A stretch of 64,000 bases of DNA from the NCBI RefSeq assembly GCF_012913485.1, contig NZ_CP051774.1, forward strand, positions 3,782,001 through 3,846,000, written 5' to 3'. The translations under genes and the position numbers were made by a program. Below the pieces are notes generated by a model. The model did no database searches. It was not told where the DNA came from and saw only the letters and a list, made by a program, of their open reading frames with translations. This stretch comes from Luteolibacter luteus (lineage in GTDB: Bacteria; Verrucomicrobiota; Verrucomicrobiia; Verrucomicrobiales; Akkermansiaceae). Positions 1 through 9,610 of the stretch are shown in pieces (position 1 is the stretch's first letter; the number at the start of each line of letters is the position of its first letter).

Positions 1-2
1 TC

Positions 3-356
3 CCTGACTCAACTTCGGTTGCCCCTGAGCTGGAGTTCGAAGATGCTTGGGATGTGGAAGCCGTCTCTGCCCTGATCCGCTCAAAGTGCGATCATGGAGA
101 GACGCCCGCATTCCTCTTCGTAGGCCGAAAAGAAGCCGGACTCCTGCGAGAGCATCTCGCGGAAGTCTTCGGCACGGATGCTGTCGCCACCCTCCATGAT
201 ACCTATTACATGGGTCTGGAAGTGGTGGAGATCGAATGCGACAGCTTCGTCTTTGCCGGTGGCCGCAAAGTCGTCCGGACCCTGCAGGATCCCATTTCAC
301 GGAGGCCCGAGTGGCGCGACCGCCAAGTCGATGCGCTCTGGCAATTCCGCATCTGA
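3..356 (+). CDS. C-terminal part of an unidentified protein (start outside window)
   Basis: The reading frame is open from the left edge and ends with TGA at 354-356, giving about 117 residues. A GTG at 54 is an in-frame alternative start, but the frame continues upstream without a stop, so the gene probably begins outside the window. The fragment is mixed alpha/beta in character, with the segment HDTYYMGLEVVEIE and a C-terminal Arg/Trp-rich stretch. I recognise no family. It is followed by about 200 bases with no gene before pckG. Confidence 0.5.
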   Translation, partial: PDSTSVAPELEFEDAWDVEAVSALIRSKCDHGETPAFLFVGRKEAGLLREHLAEVFGTDAVATLHDTYYMGLEVVEIECDSFVFAGGRKVVRTLQDPISRRPEWRDRQVDALWQFRI

Positions 357-552
357 TTTTCCCCTCCCATCTTGGGCGGCCAGCGCCCCATCCGTCGTCA
401 CGGCGGGCGGGGCGACGGCGGCCCGATCGGGAAAAGGGGGGCAGCAGTTTCGATCAAGGGAAGGACCGATTCCGGTCAAATCTCCGCAGATGCTGCCCAT
501 TCTAGCTGATTGAATTGAACAATGCGCGCCGACTGCTTCTGATAGCACGGAT

Positions 553-2388
553 ATGAGCGCTCCCGTTCGTCACGCCGAACTTCTCGCCTGGGTCGAGGAG
601 ATGACTGCCCTGTGCCAGCCTGATCATGTTGAATGGTGCGATGGCTCCCAGGAAGAATGGGATCGGCTCTGTGAACTACTCGTCGAGAAGGGCACCTTCA
701 CTCGGCTGAATCCGGAGAAGCGCCCGAACTCCTTCCTCGCTCGCTCGGCACCATCCGACGTCGCCCGCGTCGAGGATCGCACTTTCATTTGCTCCCGCCG
801 GAGGGATCTAGCAGGTCCGACGAATCACTGGATGGAGCCTTTCCAGATGAAGACGCTGCTTCTCGGGAAATTCGGCGGCTCGATGAAGGGACGGACCATG
901 TATGTGGTGCCGTTCTGCATGGGCCCGCTCGATTCACCGCTGGCGAAGATCGGCGTGCAGGTCACGGATAGCGCGTACGTCGCAGTGAATACCCGCATTA
1001 TGGCGCACATGGGCAGGCGCGTGCTGGATCGCTTGGAAGCCGAAGCGAGCGGCGAGATCGCCTCCAAGCGGGATGGCCATGGCCGCTTCATTCCCTGCCT
1101 TCATTCGATCGGCGCACCCCTTCAGCCGGGACAGCAGGATGTGCCGTGGCCCTGTGACGAAGAGAAATACATCGTCCACTTTCCGGAATCGCGTGAGATC
1201 TGGTCATATGGCTCCGGCTACGGCGGCAATGCCCTGCTCGGCAAGAAATGCCTCGCCCTGCGGATCGCCAGCAACATCGCACGCGAGCACAACTGGATGG
1301 CAGAGCACATGCTGATCCTCGGCCTTGAATCTCCGAAGGGGGAGAAGACCTACGTGACCGCTGCTTTCCCCTCTGCCTGCGGAAAGACCAATCTGGCGAT
1401 GATTGTTCCTCCGCAGACCTATGCCGAAGCCGGCTGGAAGACGACCATTGTCGGGGATGACATCGCATGGTTGTGGCCGCATGAGGACGGAAGGCTGCAT
1501 GCGATCAATCCGGAGACAGGTTACTTTGGCGTGGCTCCCGGGACTTCCTACGAGACCAATCCGATCGCGATGGAGTCGATGAAGGAGAACACCATTTTCA
1601 CGAACGTCGCGCTGACCGATGACGGCGATGTCTGGTGGGAAGGCCTCAGCAAGGAGGCCCCCGCCCATCTCATTGATTGGCAGGGCAAGGACTGGACGCC
1701 GGATTGCGGGCGTCCTGCGGCCCATGCGAATGCGCGCTTCACCGCGCCCGCCAGCCAATGTCCGACGATTGACCCGGAGTGGCAAAATCCCGAGGGAGTT
1801 CCCGTTTCCGCGATCATCTTCGGCGGACGCCGCCCGAATACAATGCCGCTGGTCTATCAGGCCTTCAATTGGTCGCATGGCGTCTATGTCGGCGCCACCA
1901 TGGGCTCGGAGGTCACCGCCGCGGCGATCGGCCTGAAAGCCGGGGTGCGCCGCGATCCCTTCGCGATGCTTCCTTTCACCGGCTACAACATGGCGGACTA
2001 CTTCCACCACTGGCTCGACATGCGTCGCAAGGTCACGCACCTGCCGCGTTTCTTCCACGTGAACTGGTTCCGCAAGGATGCCGAGGGCAAGTTCCTGTGG
2101 CCCGGTTTCGGGGAGAACATGCGCGTGCTCGAGTGGATCGTGAACCGCTGCCGTGGACGCATCCCGGGGCACGAAACACAGATTGGCTGGACCCCCGATT
2201 GGGTGGATTTCAATACCGATGGCCTCGCTGGCTTCGACGAAGCGCGCTTCGACCAATGCATGGCCTTCGATGCCGAGGAGTGGAAGCAGGAGATCCTCTC
2301 GCAGGGCGAACTCTTCTTGAAGCTCTATGACTACCTGCCGAAGGAAGTCGTCTTCCAGCGCGAGCTTCTGGCAGCCCGCCTGAGCTGA
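553..2388 (+). CDS. pckG: Phosphoenolpyruvate carboxykinase (GTP)
   Basis: This 611-residue cytosolic enzyme interconverts oxaloacetate + GTP and PEP + GDP + CO2, the entry step of gluconeogenesis and an anaplerotic or cataplerotic switch. The GTP-type P-loop FPSACGKTN lies at residues 272-280, with the reactive cysteine at 276. GDDIAWLW and [13 protein letters not shown] further on are typical of the GTP family rather than the ATP family. Length matches the family (about 600-620). The ATG at 553 begins [16 protein letters not shown], and no better start was seen. It stands alone and ends at a strong bidirectional terminator, facing the minus-strand peptidase gene. Confidence 0.95.
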   Translation: MSAPVRHAELLAWVEEMTALCQPDHVEWCDGSQEEWDRLCELLVEKGTFTRLNPEKRPNSFLARSAPSDVARVEDRTFICSRRRDLAGPTNHWMEPFQMKTLLLGKFGGSMKGRTMYVVPFCMGPLDSPLAKIGVQVTDSAYVAVNTRIMAHMGRRVLDRLEAEASGEIASKRDGHGRFIPCLHSIGAPLQPGQQDVPWPCDEEKYIVHFPESREIWSYGSGYGGNALLGKKCLALRIASNIAREHNWMAEHMLILGLESPKGEKTYVTAAFPSACGKTNLAMIVPPQTYAEAGWKTTIVGDDIAWLWPHEDGRLHAINPETGYFGVAPGTSYETNPIAMESMKENTIFTNVALTDDGDVWWEGLSKEAPAHLIDWQGKDWTPDCGRPAAHANARFTAPASQCPTIDPEWQNPEGVPVSAIIFGGRRPNTMPLVYQAFNWSHGVYVGATMGSEVTAAAIGLKAGVRRDPFAMLPFTGYNMADYFHHWLDMRRKVTHLPRFFHVNWFRKDAEGKFLWPGFGENMRVLEWIVNRCRGRIPGHETQIGWTPDWVDFNTDGLAGFDEARFDQCMAFDAEEWKQEILSQGELFLKLYDYLPKEVVFQRELLAARLS

Positions 2389-2402
2389 AGTGCCGATTAA
2401 AA

Positions 2403-2436
2403 AGAAAGCGCCGCTCCTTCCGGAGCGGCGCTTCTT
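2403..2436. terminator. Bidirectional intrinsic terminator between pckG and the C39-like peptidase gene
   Basis: A near-perfect hairpin has arms AAGCGCCGCTCC (2406-2417) and GGAGCGGCGCTT (2422-2433) around a TTCC loop. It is flanked by AAAGAA on the left and CTTCTT on the right, so it has a short U-rich tail in both directions. It lies 15-45 bases after the pckG stop and just before the stop of the convergent gene, where a shared terminator is expected. Confidence 0.85.
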
Positions 2437-2453
2437 CGTGAAAGGAAGGAAGC

Positions 2454-3821
2454 TTACTTGTTCGGCACCATGGAATACATCGCCATGGTCATGCAGAAGG
2501 CCTCATCGGTGCGCATGGTCTTCTTCTCGTGACCTTCACCCCATGAGTCGGTGTAGTAGATCTTGTGTTCCTCTTCGTTCGGGGAATCGAAATTGTAGCC
2601 GATGATCAGGCGCATGTGGCCACCGCCTACCTGTGGAATGTCCTTCTCCTTGAACATGCCGAGGTAGAGGGTCCAGCAGAGCGGGATGCCTTGGTCGACG
2701 TATTCCTTGATCTTGCGCTTGAAGTGATCGTAGGTCGGCTGGCTGCGCTTCATTTCGCGGAAGGCATCCTTGTTGACCGATTGCCAGAAGTAGCGCGGGT
2801 CGATCATGTATTCATCCGGATCCATGTCGAAGGTCTTCACGTTCTTCTGCTTCGCGATCCGGTTGTAGCCGCGGATGTCCTTCTCCATCTGCTTCATGTC
2901 GAATTCAATGTGTTTCAGGGTCCGCAGGTGAACCTTGCCGGTGACCTTCTGGAAGGCCTTCTCCATGGCATCGCCACTGGTGCCACGATCGCTGGTGTTG
3001 GCGAGCTGGGCCATTTCATGCTGATCCATGTCCGCTCCGAAATAGCGGGTCACGCGCTCGATCGAGGCGACCACGCAGTAGCCCTTTTCGCCTTGGTCAA
3101 CCATCGGGACGCCATCGATCCAGGTGAAGCCGTCGGAGTCTTTCTTCACATTCGCGGCGAAGCTTCCGCGGCGACCGACGCCCTTTTGCTCGTTCTTCGC
3201 CTTGCTCAGCGAGGCCATGCGGAGGCGAATGAATTCCACCCGCTTCTCCTTCTTGTTGATGCTGCCTTCCAAGGCCACCGCGGTGTCGCCCTTTTTCCAG
3301 ACCCAGCCGCTCATGGCGACGGCGCCCTCTTGGGCGCGGGGGGTGGCGCGGACCTCCAGCTTTTTGTCGAGCTTGCCCTTCCACATCGTCATTCTCTTGT
3401 CGAACTCGCTGGAGGAAATCTCGCCGTCGTCGCCCCGGTTATAGACGGAGATGGTGGCATCCACAGGCGTGCCGTCTGCCGTGCCGCGCATCACCACCTC
3501 GCCCACCGTCTCGTCGAGCAGCTTGAATTCACCGGGACGGGCACGCAGGCCGTCCTTAGCTCCGGAAAGCCAGGAGAAACCCTCTTCGCGGAAGCGGATG
3601 GTAACGCCCTTCTCCTTTGCTTTCTCGACCCGCTGCTTGTCGGTTTCACTGAGTTCTTCCTCAGGTCCTTTGATGTCTTGAAGAGGTTTCGCCCACAGGC
3701 CTTCGTCGAATACGACTTCATCGAGCGAGACGAGCTCCTTCTTATCTTTCTTGTCGTCTTCGTCTGCGGCGAAGGACGGAAGCGCGAGCAATGCGGCGGT
3801 AAGTGCTGCAAGGGTTTTCAT
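2454..3821 (-). CDS. Secreted C39-like (papain-fold) cysteine peptidase
   Basis: The predicted 455-residue product starts MKTLAALTAALLALPSFAADE, a clear Sec signal peptide. The open frame extends 45 codons further upstream, but that extension lacks coding character and hides the signal, so ATG at 3821 is chosen. After a Lys/Glu-rich region and a beta-rich middle part, a C39_2-like peptidase domain fills the C-terminal half. It has Cys249 in DQGEKGYCVVAS, His402 in GGGHMRLIIGYN and Asp425 in YTDSWGEG, the expected triad order. An EF-hand-like stretch (NRGDDGEISSSEFDKR) lies in the middle. It is probably periplasmic; the substrate is unknown. It is a single gene facing pckG. Confidence 0.7.
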   Translation of the reverse strand: MKTLAALTAALLALPSFAADEDDKKDKKELVSLDEVVFDEGLWAKPLQDIKGPEEELSETDKQRVEKAKEKGVTIRFREEGFSWLSGAKDGLRARPGEFKLLDETVGEVVMRGTADGTPVDATISVYNRGDDGEISSSEFDKRMTMWKGKLDKKLEVRATPRAQEGAVAMSGWVWKKGDTAVALEGSINKKEKRVEFIRLRMASLSKAKNEQKGVGRRGSFAANVKKDSDGFTWIDGVPMVDQGEKGYCVVASIERVTRYFGADMDQHEMAQLANTSDRGTSGDAMEKAFQKVTGKVHLRTLKHIEFDMKQMEKDIRGYNRIAKQKNVKTFDMDPDEYMIDPRYFWQSVNKDAFREMKRSQPTYDHFKRKIKEYVDQGIPLCWTLYLGMFKEKDIPQVGGGHMRLIIGYNFDSPNEEEHKIYYTDSWGEGHEKKTMRTDEAFCMTMAMYSMVPNK

Positions 3822-4094
3822 CTGATGCGTTGATATAAAGCGGGAGGCAGCATGTCCAAACAATGTTCCGGGGAAGTTGTTTAACTTTCCTTGAGCACTG
3901 GCCTCTCGCTGGAGTGGCTGTTCGAGCCCGATTTCAGGGGAGTTCATGCGGTTCACCTCTTGTTTCGGAGCCGCGGGTGAAAAACGGACGAAGGATTTGA
4001 GAAATTCCCCGGGAGGCCCAAATAGACCTCAGACAAAGCGGAATCGGATTGTTATTTTGTCTCCTCCGGATAGTTCCAAGGCACAAAAATCACC

Positions 4095-4448
4095 ATGACC
4101 CAGAACTCCCGCCAAGCCCTGATCGAACTCCTGTTCCTCTCGCTCTACCTCGACAATCATCTCTCCTTGGCCGAGGACGACGTGCTCACGGATGCCTTGG
4201 ATCACCTCGGCTGGGATTCGGCCCATCCGCGGGAGACTTTCATTTTCCAAGCTTTCTCGAACGCCCGTGAAGCTTCTGCCGATGCCATCAAGATCGAGGG
4301 CTTCCTCGACCAACGTTCGGACATCATCAAGGCCGACGGTGCCGAACCCCAGGCCCTTACGTGGCTGACCAAGGTGCTGGGTGCCGACGGGATCTCTCCT
4401 TCCGAGGAGCGCTTTTTGCATCGCCTCGAGAAGCGCCTATTTGCCTAA
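4095..4448 (+). CDS. Small all-helical protein, TerB-like
   Basis: This is a 117-residue soluble, acidic protein without a signal peptide. Its C-terminal pattern (TWLTKVLGADGISPSEERFLHRLEKRL) resembles the second repeat of TerB/DUF533-type helical bundles, where an acidic ADG-x-SxxE loop precedes a leucine-rich helix. The N-terminal half (LFLSLYLDNHLSLAEDDVL) could be the first copy of the same repeat. That resemblance is by eye only. It lies just before the 3' end of the convergent exporter operon, and no functional link is evident. Confidence 0.5.
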   Translation: MTQNSRQALIELLFLSLYLDNHLSLAEDDVLTDALDHLGWDSAHPRETFIFQAFSNAREASADAIKIEGFLDQRSDIIKADGAEPQALTWLTKVLGADGISPSEERFLHRLEKRLFA

Positions 4449-4455
4449 GCGGCGG

Positions 4456-5568
4456 TCATGCGGTCTTCCGCCGGAACATAATGGCGGCCGCTGTCAGGTT
4501 GATCGCCCCGATCACCACCAGCGGCCAAGTCAGGGCAAAAACCCGCTCGAGGGAGGCGTCTTTCAGAAAGACCCCCTTCACGATCTCCACGAAGTGCCGC
4601 ACGGGATTCGGCCAGGTGATCACCTGGAGCCAGCGCGGCATGTTTTCCACCGGTGCCGCGAAACCGGAAAGCATTACTGCGGGCATCATGAAGGAGAAGG
4701 CGCCGAGGAAGGCCTGTTGCTGGGTATTGCAGAGCGAGGAGATGAAAAGCCCCACGCCCACCAGCGACATCGCGTAGCAGAACATGCCGGTGTAGAGGAA
4801 GATCAGGCTGCCGCGGAAGGGCACATCGTAGATGAAGACCGCCGCGCAGAGGATCAGCGTGGCTTGGAAAAAGGCCACGATCATGGCCGGGACGGCTTTC
4901 CCGATCATGATCATTTCCGGCGTCAGCGGGGACACCAGCAGCTGGTCGAAGGTGCCCTGTTCCCGCTCCCGTGAAACGGAAAGCGCGGTGAGGATCAGCG
5001 AGCCGATAGTGGTGATGATCGCCACCAGGTTCGGCAGGATGAAGTTCCGGTAGTCCAGATTCGGGTTATACCAGTAGCGGGTCACGACCTCGGAAGGCAG
5101 CGCCGCGCCCTTGGCCTCCAGGCGGTCCTTCATAAAAGTCTCCGTGATCCCTTGGAGATAGCCGAAGGCGATCTGCGCACCATTCGATCTTCGCCCGTCC
5201 AGTACCACCTGCACCGGTGCTGTCTCACCCGAGGCGAGGCGCCGTGAAAAATCCTCGGGGATGCTCACGCTGAGCATGGTCTTCCGGGATTCGATAGCCT
5301 CCCTCATGTCCTCCTCGCTGTGGAGGGGGATGACTTCGGTGAAGGCATTCGATTGTGCGAAGCGTTGCACCAGCTCCTGTGCCGGTGCCCCCGTGTCACG
5401 GTTGAAAATCCCCAGCGAGGCGTTTTTCACCTCGAGCGTCGCCGCAAACGGAAAGAGCAGAGTCTGCAAGATCACAGGCATGATCAGCAGCGTGCGGCTG
5501 GAAGGATTGCCAAAGACCGACTGCAGCTCCTTCACGACCAAGGCATGGATGCGGGGCAGAAATCTCAT
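4456..5568 (-). CDS. ybhR: ABC-2 type exporter permease, YbhR-like
   Basis: This 370-residue inner-membrane permease has the ABC-2 layout: a cytoplasmic N-terminus, one TM helix near 25-45 and a large periplasmic loop (about 45-180). Five or six TM helices follow, with the SREREQGTFDQLLVSPL coupling helix typical of the family. It is the last of five co-directional genes (cecR-ybhG-ybhF-ybhS-ybhR order), starting 26 bases after ybhS. Its length matches E. coli YbhR (about 368). With YbhS it should form the membrane pore driven by YbhF. The substrate is uncertain; in E. coli this exporter has been linked to drug and cation efflux. Confidence 0.85.
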   Translation of the reverse strand: MRFLPRIHALVVKELQSVFGNPSSRTLLIMPVILQTLLFPFAATLEVKNASLGIFNRDTGAPAQELVQRFAQSNAFTEVIPLHSEEDMREAIESRKTMLSVSIPEDFSRRLASGETAPVQVVLDGRRSNGAQIAFGYLQGITETFMKDRLEAKGAALPSEVVTRYWYNPNLDYRNFILPNLVAIITTIGSLILTALSVSREREQGTFDQLLVSPLTPEMIMIGKAVPAMIVAFFQATLILCAAVFIYDVPFRGSLIFLYTGMFCYAMSLVGVGLFISSLCNTQQQAFLGAFSFMMPAVMLSGFAAPVENMPRWLQVITWPNPVRHFVEIVKGVFLKDASLERVFALTWPLVVIGAINLTAAAIMFRRKTA

Positions 5569-5594
5569 TGCGCGTCAGGGTGGAGGGATCGGGT

Positions 5595-6737
5595 TCATTC
5601 CATGCGTCGCTTGGTCATCCTTGCGGTGATCCCCAGGAAAAAGGTGGCGGAGGCCATCAAGAGGAGGATGTCCGGCATCAGGTGCTTCCAGTCCGTCGGA
5701 ACCTGGAAGAGCGTCTGGATGGCGGAAACGAAGTAGCGCGCCGGGATCAGATGCGTCACACCGCGCAGGAAGGTGGGCATGCTGGAAATTTCATAGATGA
5801 ATCCCGAGAGCATGGTGGCCGGCAGGAAGGCTGCATTCAGCGCGGCTTGTGCTGCATTGAATTGGTTCCGTGTCGCCGTCGAAATCGCTAGGCCGATTCC
5901 GAGCACGCTCAGGAGGAAAAAGGTGCCGACCACGCAGAGCGCCAGCACCGAACCACGGAAAGGAACGCCCAGCAGCCAGCGCGCGGAGGCCACGCAGAGC
6001 AGCAGCGAAAACATTCCCAAGGCGTAGTAGGGCAGGATCTTGCTCAGCAGCAGCTCCGCGCGGGTCACGGGGGAAGCGAGCAGGGCCTCCATGGTTCCGC
6101 GTTCCCACTCCCGCGCCACCACCAGTGAAGTCAGTAGAGCGCCGATCACCGTCATGATCACGGTGATGGACCCGGGGATCAGGAAATTCCGGCTCTTGGC
6201 CGATGGGTTGTACCAATACCGTGGCTCCAGGGCCACGTCGCGCTTCAACTCCTCCCCCCGGTCATCGGCGCGCTGCGTCATCCAGATCTGCCACACGCCG
6301 CTCACGTAGTTCGCGACGAATTGCGCCGTGTTTGGCTCCGAGCCATCCGCGACCACCTGCAGGGGAGCGGTGTCGGAGGTAACCTTCATCCGCCGTGAGA
6401 AATCCGAAGGAATCACCACGAAGCCACGGATCTTCGAGTCCGCCATGTCGCGAGCCATGTCCTCCCGTGTCTGGTAGTGGTGGATCTCCATCGACGGCGT
6501 TCCGACCAAGGCTGAGGAGAAACCTTCGGCTTCGGTGCCTGTTGCCTCGTTGAGGAGGCCGATCTTCAGCGTCGGCGTATCGAGGTTGATTCCGAAGCCG
6601 AAGACAAACATCAGCAGCATCGGCAGCGCGAAGGCGATGAGGTTGCTACTCGGATCCCGCAGCATCTGCAGCGTTTCCTTCCAGCACAGCGCCTTCAGCC
6701 TGCGGATCGAAAATGACGTCTTTGACGCCCCGCTCAT
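5595..6737 (-). CDS. ybhS: ABC-2 type exporter permease, YbhS-like
   Basis: This 380-residue permease has the same fold as its downstream neighbour: an N-terminal TM helix (NLIAFALPMLLMFVFGFGI), a periplasmic loop and a C-terminal membrane domain. The coupling motif is VAREWERGTMEALLASPVT. Its ATG shares one base with the ybhF stop (6737), which indicates translational coupling. The two permeases are clearly related but diverged, as in E. coli YbhS/YbhR, so a heterodimer is expected. Confidence 0.85.
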   Translation of the reverse strand: MSGASKTSFSIRRLKALCWKETLQMLRDPSSNLIAFALPMLLMFVFGFGINLDTPTLKIGLLNEATGTEAEGFSSALVGTPSMEIHHYQTREDMARDMADSKIRGFVVIPSDFSRRMKVTSDTAPLQVVADGSEPNTAQFVANYVSGVWQIWMTQRADDRGEELKRDVALEPRYWYNPSAKSRNFLIPGSITVIMTVIGALLTSLVVAREWERGTMEALLASPVTRAELLLSKILPYYALGMFSLLLCVASARWLLGVPFRGSVLALCVVGTFFLLSVLGIGLAISTATRNQFNAAQAALNAAFLPATMLSGFIYEISSMPTFLRGVTHLIPARYFVSAIQTLFQVPTDWKHLMPDILLLMASATFFLGITARMTKRRME

Positions 6738-8500
6738 CAGGGATCCTCCTTTCCGGTCACGAGTTCGATAAAGGCATCCTCCATGGTCGGGTCCGGATTC
6801 TCCTTCGTCGCCACGCTTTCCTTCAGCTCGTCCGGCGTGCCATTGGCGATCAGCTTGCCACGATAGACCAGGCCGATGCGGTCACAGTATTCCGCCTCGT
6901 CCATGAAGTGGGTGGTCACCATCACGGTCACTCCACGTTCCACCAGGCCATTGATATGGGTCCAGAATTCGCGGCGTGTCACCGGATCCACGCCGGAGGT
7001 CGGTTCGTCCAGGAAGAGGATGTCCGGCTCGTGCATCACGGAGCAGGCGAGCGCCAGCCGCTGCTTGTAGCCGAGCGAGAGTGAATCCGTTTTCGCGTTC
7101 AGGAAGGGATCGAGGTGGAAGATGTGCGCCATCTCTTCGCTCCGTTCCTTTTGTTGCTTTCTATCCAAGCCATAAATGCCGGAGAAGAATGCCAGGTTCT
7201 GGGTCACCGTCAGGTTTCCGTAGAGGGAAAACTTCTGGGCCATGTAGCCGAGCTTCTGCCGGGCTTTCCTGCCGCTTTTCCGCAGGTCCATTCCTACCAC
7301 TTTCGCGGTGCCTGCGGTCGGAACCAGCAAGCCGCACATCATCTTGAAGGTTGTCGATTTCCCCGCGCCGTTCGGACCCAGCAGGCCATAGATCTCGCCG
7401 CGCTTCACCTGGAAGGTGACGTCATCAGTCGCCTTGAAGTCGCCAAATTGTTTCGTGAGATTCTGTGCCTCGATGACAGTCTCCCCGTTGCGGGGGATTT
7501 CGGTGGTGTGTTTTGCCAGGATCGATTCGCCGCTGGGGCCGCCTCCAAGGAGGTCGATGAAGGCATCCTCGAAGCGGGGTTTCACCACCACCCACTCGGC
7601 GTCTGCATTTGCGCCGATCTCCTGGGGCGGGAATGTCCCCTGATCCTTGCGGATCGTCAGGCGCAGGCTGTGGCCCTGGATCGTTCCATCGCTGACCTCG
7701 GGGCGCGAGAGTGCGCGGGTCAACATCTGCCGCTTGGCTTCGCCGGGCTCGCGGAGATTGTAGACGCGGCCAGCCAATGGATCGGCGATTTCCCCGGGCG
7801 TGCCGCTGAAGAGCATCTTGCCCTCGTTTAGCACCAGCGTCGTGCCGCAGAGTTCCGCCTCATCGAGGTAGGCGGTGCTCCATACCACGGCGATGCCTTG
7901 GTTCACCAAGTCCTCTACCATCCCCCAGAGTTCGCGGCGGGAAATCGGGTCCACGCCCACCCCGGGCTCATCTAACAAAAGGAGCTTTGGCTTGCCGAGG
8001 AGCGCACAGGCCAAGCCGAGCTTCTGCTTCATCCCGCCCGAGAGCTTTCCGGCAAAGCGTCCGGTAAAGCGCTTGAGGTCGGTGAAGGTGAGCAGGCGCT
8101 CGAAGGCTTCTTCGCGTTCCTGGCCGATCACATGGCGAAGATCCGCCTGGAGTTTCAGGTTCTCCATGACCGTGAGATCCTCATAGAGACCGAACTTCTG
8201 GGGCATGTAGCCCACGTCGCCACGGATGACGGCAGCCTCGGCGATGGGATCATGGCCGAGGGTCTGGATCTTTCCGTTGTCCGGCTCCATCAAGCCTGCA
8301 ATCAGGCGTAACAAGGTCGTCTTTCCCGCGCCATCGGGCCCGGCGAGCCCGGTGATCAAGCCCTTGCGGACTTCGCCGGACACGGAATCCAGCGCGGGCT
8401 TGTCCATCCCGGGAAAGGTCTTCGTGACCTCATGGAAGCTGATCACCACTTCGCCCGGCTGCGAAGCTGCTGACTCCTTTTCTATATTCCCATTCGCCAT
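6737..8500 (-). CDS. ybhF: Tandem ABC ATPase, YbhF-like
   Basis: A 587-residue protein with two complete nucleotide-binding domains. Domain 1 has Walker A GPDGAGKT (54-61), signature LSGGM (153-157) and Walker B LLLLDEP (173-179). Domain 2 has Walker A GPNGAGKS (375-382), a degenerate signature LSLGY (474-478) and Walker B ILFLDEP (494-500), followed by TTHFMDEAEYCDRIGLVYRG. The altered second signature is also a feature of E. coli YbhF as I recall it, so it is a family trait rather than damage. It powers the YbhS/YbhR permease pair. It starts 36 bases after ybhG and overlaps ybhS by one base. Confidence 0.9.
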   Translation of the reverse strand: MANGNIEKESAASQPGEVVISFHEVTKTFPGMDKPALDSVSGEVRKGLITGLAGPDGAGKTTLLRLIAGLMEPDNGKIQTLGHDPIAEAAVIRGDVGYMPQKFGLYEDLTVMENLKLQADLRHVIGQEREEAFERLLTFTDLKRFTGRFAGKLSGGMKQKLGLACALLGKPKLLLLDEPGVGVDPISRRELWGMVEDLVNQGIAVVWSTAYLDEAELCGTTLVLNEGKMLFSGTPGEIADPLAGRVYNLREPGEAKRQMLTRALSRPEVSDGTIQGHSLRLTIRKDQGTFPPQEIGANADAEWVVVKPRFEDAFIDLLGGGPSGESILAKHTTEIPRNGETVIEAQNLTKQFGDFKATDDVTFQVKRGEIYGLLGPNGAGKSTTFKMMCGLLVPTAGTAKVVGMDLRKSGRKARQKLGYMAQKFSLYGNLTVTQNLAFFSGIYGLDRKQQKERSEEMAHIFHLDPFLNAKTDSLSLGYKQRLALACSVMHEPDILFLDEPTSGVDPVTRREFWTHINGLVERGVTVMVTTHFMDEAEYCDRIGLVYRGKLIANGTPDELKESVATKENPDPTMEDAFIELVTGKEDP

Positions 8501-8536
8501 GCGGTGCCGGGCTTTTGATGTCTGATGCCTGCGGGC

Positions 8537-9610
8537 TTACTTGGATTCGCCGGCGGGGAGTTCGACCGTCACCGGCATTCCTTGCCGCAAGGAGCCATCT
8601 GAATCTTCCACCACCACGCGCAGGCGATAGACCAGCGAGGTGCGAAGCTCTTCCGTCTCCACCGACTTCGGCGTGAACTCGGCGCGGGGCGAAACGAAGC
8701 CCACGGTGCCGTGATAGACCTTGTCGCGGTCGCCATCGGTCTTGAGCGTTACCTTGGTGCCCGGCGGGAATTTTCCAAGCTGCGGTTCATGCACGTAGGC
8801 GCGCACCCAGACCGGCTTTTCAAGCGAAAGGGTCAGCACGGTCGGCCCGGCTTGCACGATGGCGCCCGGTTCGAGTGCCCGGGTGATGATCACGCCGTCG
8901 GAGGGGCTTTTCAGCTCGGTGTCCGCCAGCTTGATTTCCGCAGTCTTCACGGCCGCCTCGGCTTTCAGGACTTCCGCTTCCGAGGCACCGACACCTGCCG
9001 ACGCGGCATTCACCGCGGCTTCCGATGCCGCGATCTCTTCCTTGCGGAAACCTGCTTCGAGCTGGTTCAGGTTCGCCTCGGCGACCTTCGCCCGCTGTTG
9101 CGCTTCATGGAAGGCGGCTTCCGCGTTCTCGAAATTCTGGCGGGAGACCCCGTTCGTCTTTACCAGCTGCGATTGCCGCGTGTAGGCGCGCTCGGCATTT
9201 TCCATCGTCACTTGGGCCTGTGCCAAGGTCGCGCGAGCTTGGTCGATCTCTTCGGTACGATAACCTGCGCGTTTCAGATCAGCGTCTGCCTTGGCTTGTC
9301 CCAGTGTGGCCTTGGCTTGCCCCAAGCCCGCCTTGGTCTGTTCAAGCGTGGCTTTGGCTTGTTCCAGATCGCGCTCATAGGGTTCGTTGTCGATCCGGGC
9401 CAGGAGTTCGCCAGCCTTCACCAGATCGCCCTCGTCCTTGAGCACTTCCGCGATCCGGCCTGAGACGCGGAACCCGAGATCAACGCCGCGGATGTCCACG
9501 TTGCCGTGCAGGACCAGCGGCTCGTGATTGCTACGGTACTTCCCGTAGAAATACCATCCGCCTCCCGCCAGTGCGGCGAGCAGCAGGATCACAGGGATTG
9601 CCTTTTTCAT
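8537..9610 (-). CDS. ybhG: Membrane fusion (HlyD-family) subunit, YbhG-like
   Basis: The 357-residue protein has an N-terminal membrane anchor (IPVILLLAALAGGGWYFYG). A first lipoyl half follows (GNVDIRGVDLGFRVSGRIAE), then a long Ala/Gln/Glu-rich coiled-coil hairpin (about 75-215), the second lipoyl half (KSPSDGVIITRALEPGAIV) and a beta barrel (PVWVRAYVHEPQLGKFPPG). Segments such as FVSPRAEFTPKSVET and LRQGMPVTVELP closely match E. coli YbhG. It is anchored in the inner membrane and should link the ABC core to an outer-membrane channel encoded elsewhere. Its ATG overlaps the cecR stop by four bases (9607-9610). Confidence 0.9.
   Translation of the reverse strand: MKKAIPVILLLAALAGGGWYFYGKYRSNHEPLVLHGNVDIRGVDLGFRVSGRIAEVLKDEGDLVKAGELLARIDNEPYERDLEQAKATLEQTKAGLGQAKATLGQAKADADLKRAGYRTEEIDQARATLAQAQVTMENAERAYTRQSQLVKTNGVSRQNFENAEAAFHEAQQRAKVAEANLNQLEAGFRKEEIAASEAAVNAASAGVGASEAEVLKAEAAVKTAEIKLADTELKSPSDGVIITRALEPGAIVQAGPTVLTLSLEKPVWVRAYVHEPQLGKFPPGTKVTLKTDGDRDKVYHGTVGFVSPRAEFTPKSVETEELRTSLVYRLRVVVEDSDGSLRQGMPVTVELPAGESK

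Noticed and set aside
1204-2256. 350-codon open frame antisense to pckG
   Set aside because: It lies wholly inside a certain gene on the other strand; high GC content makes long antisense frames common, and the product has no domain.
2565-3833. 422-codon open frame antisense to the C39-like peptidase gene
   Set aside because: Shadow of the peptidase gene; composition dominated by Leu/Ala/His from reverse-complement codons, no signal peptide or motif.
6737-8500. Degenerate second ABC signature (LSLGY) as a sign of a damaged ATPase
   Set aside because: YbhF-type tandem ATPases carry this variation in the second domain, so it is a family feature.
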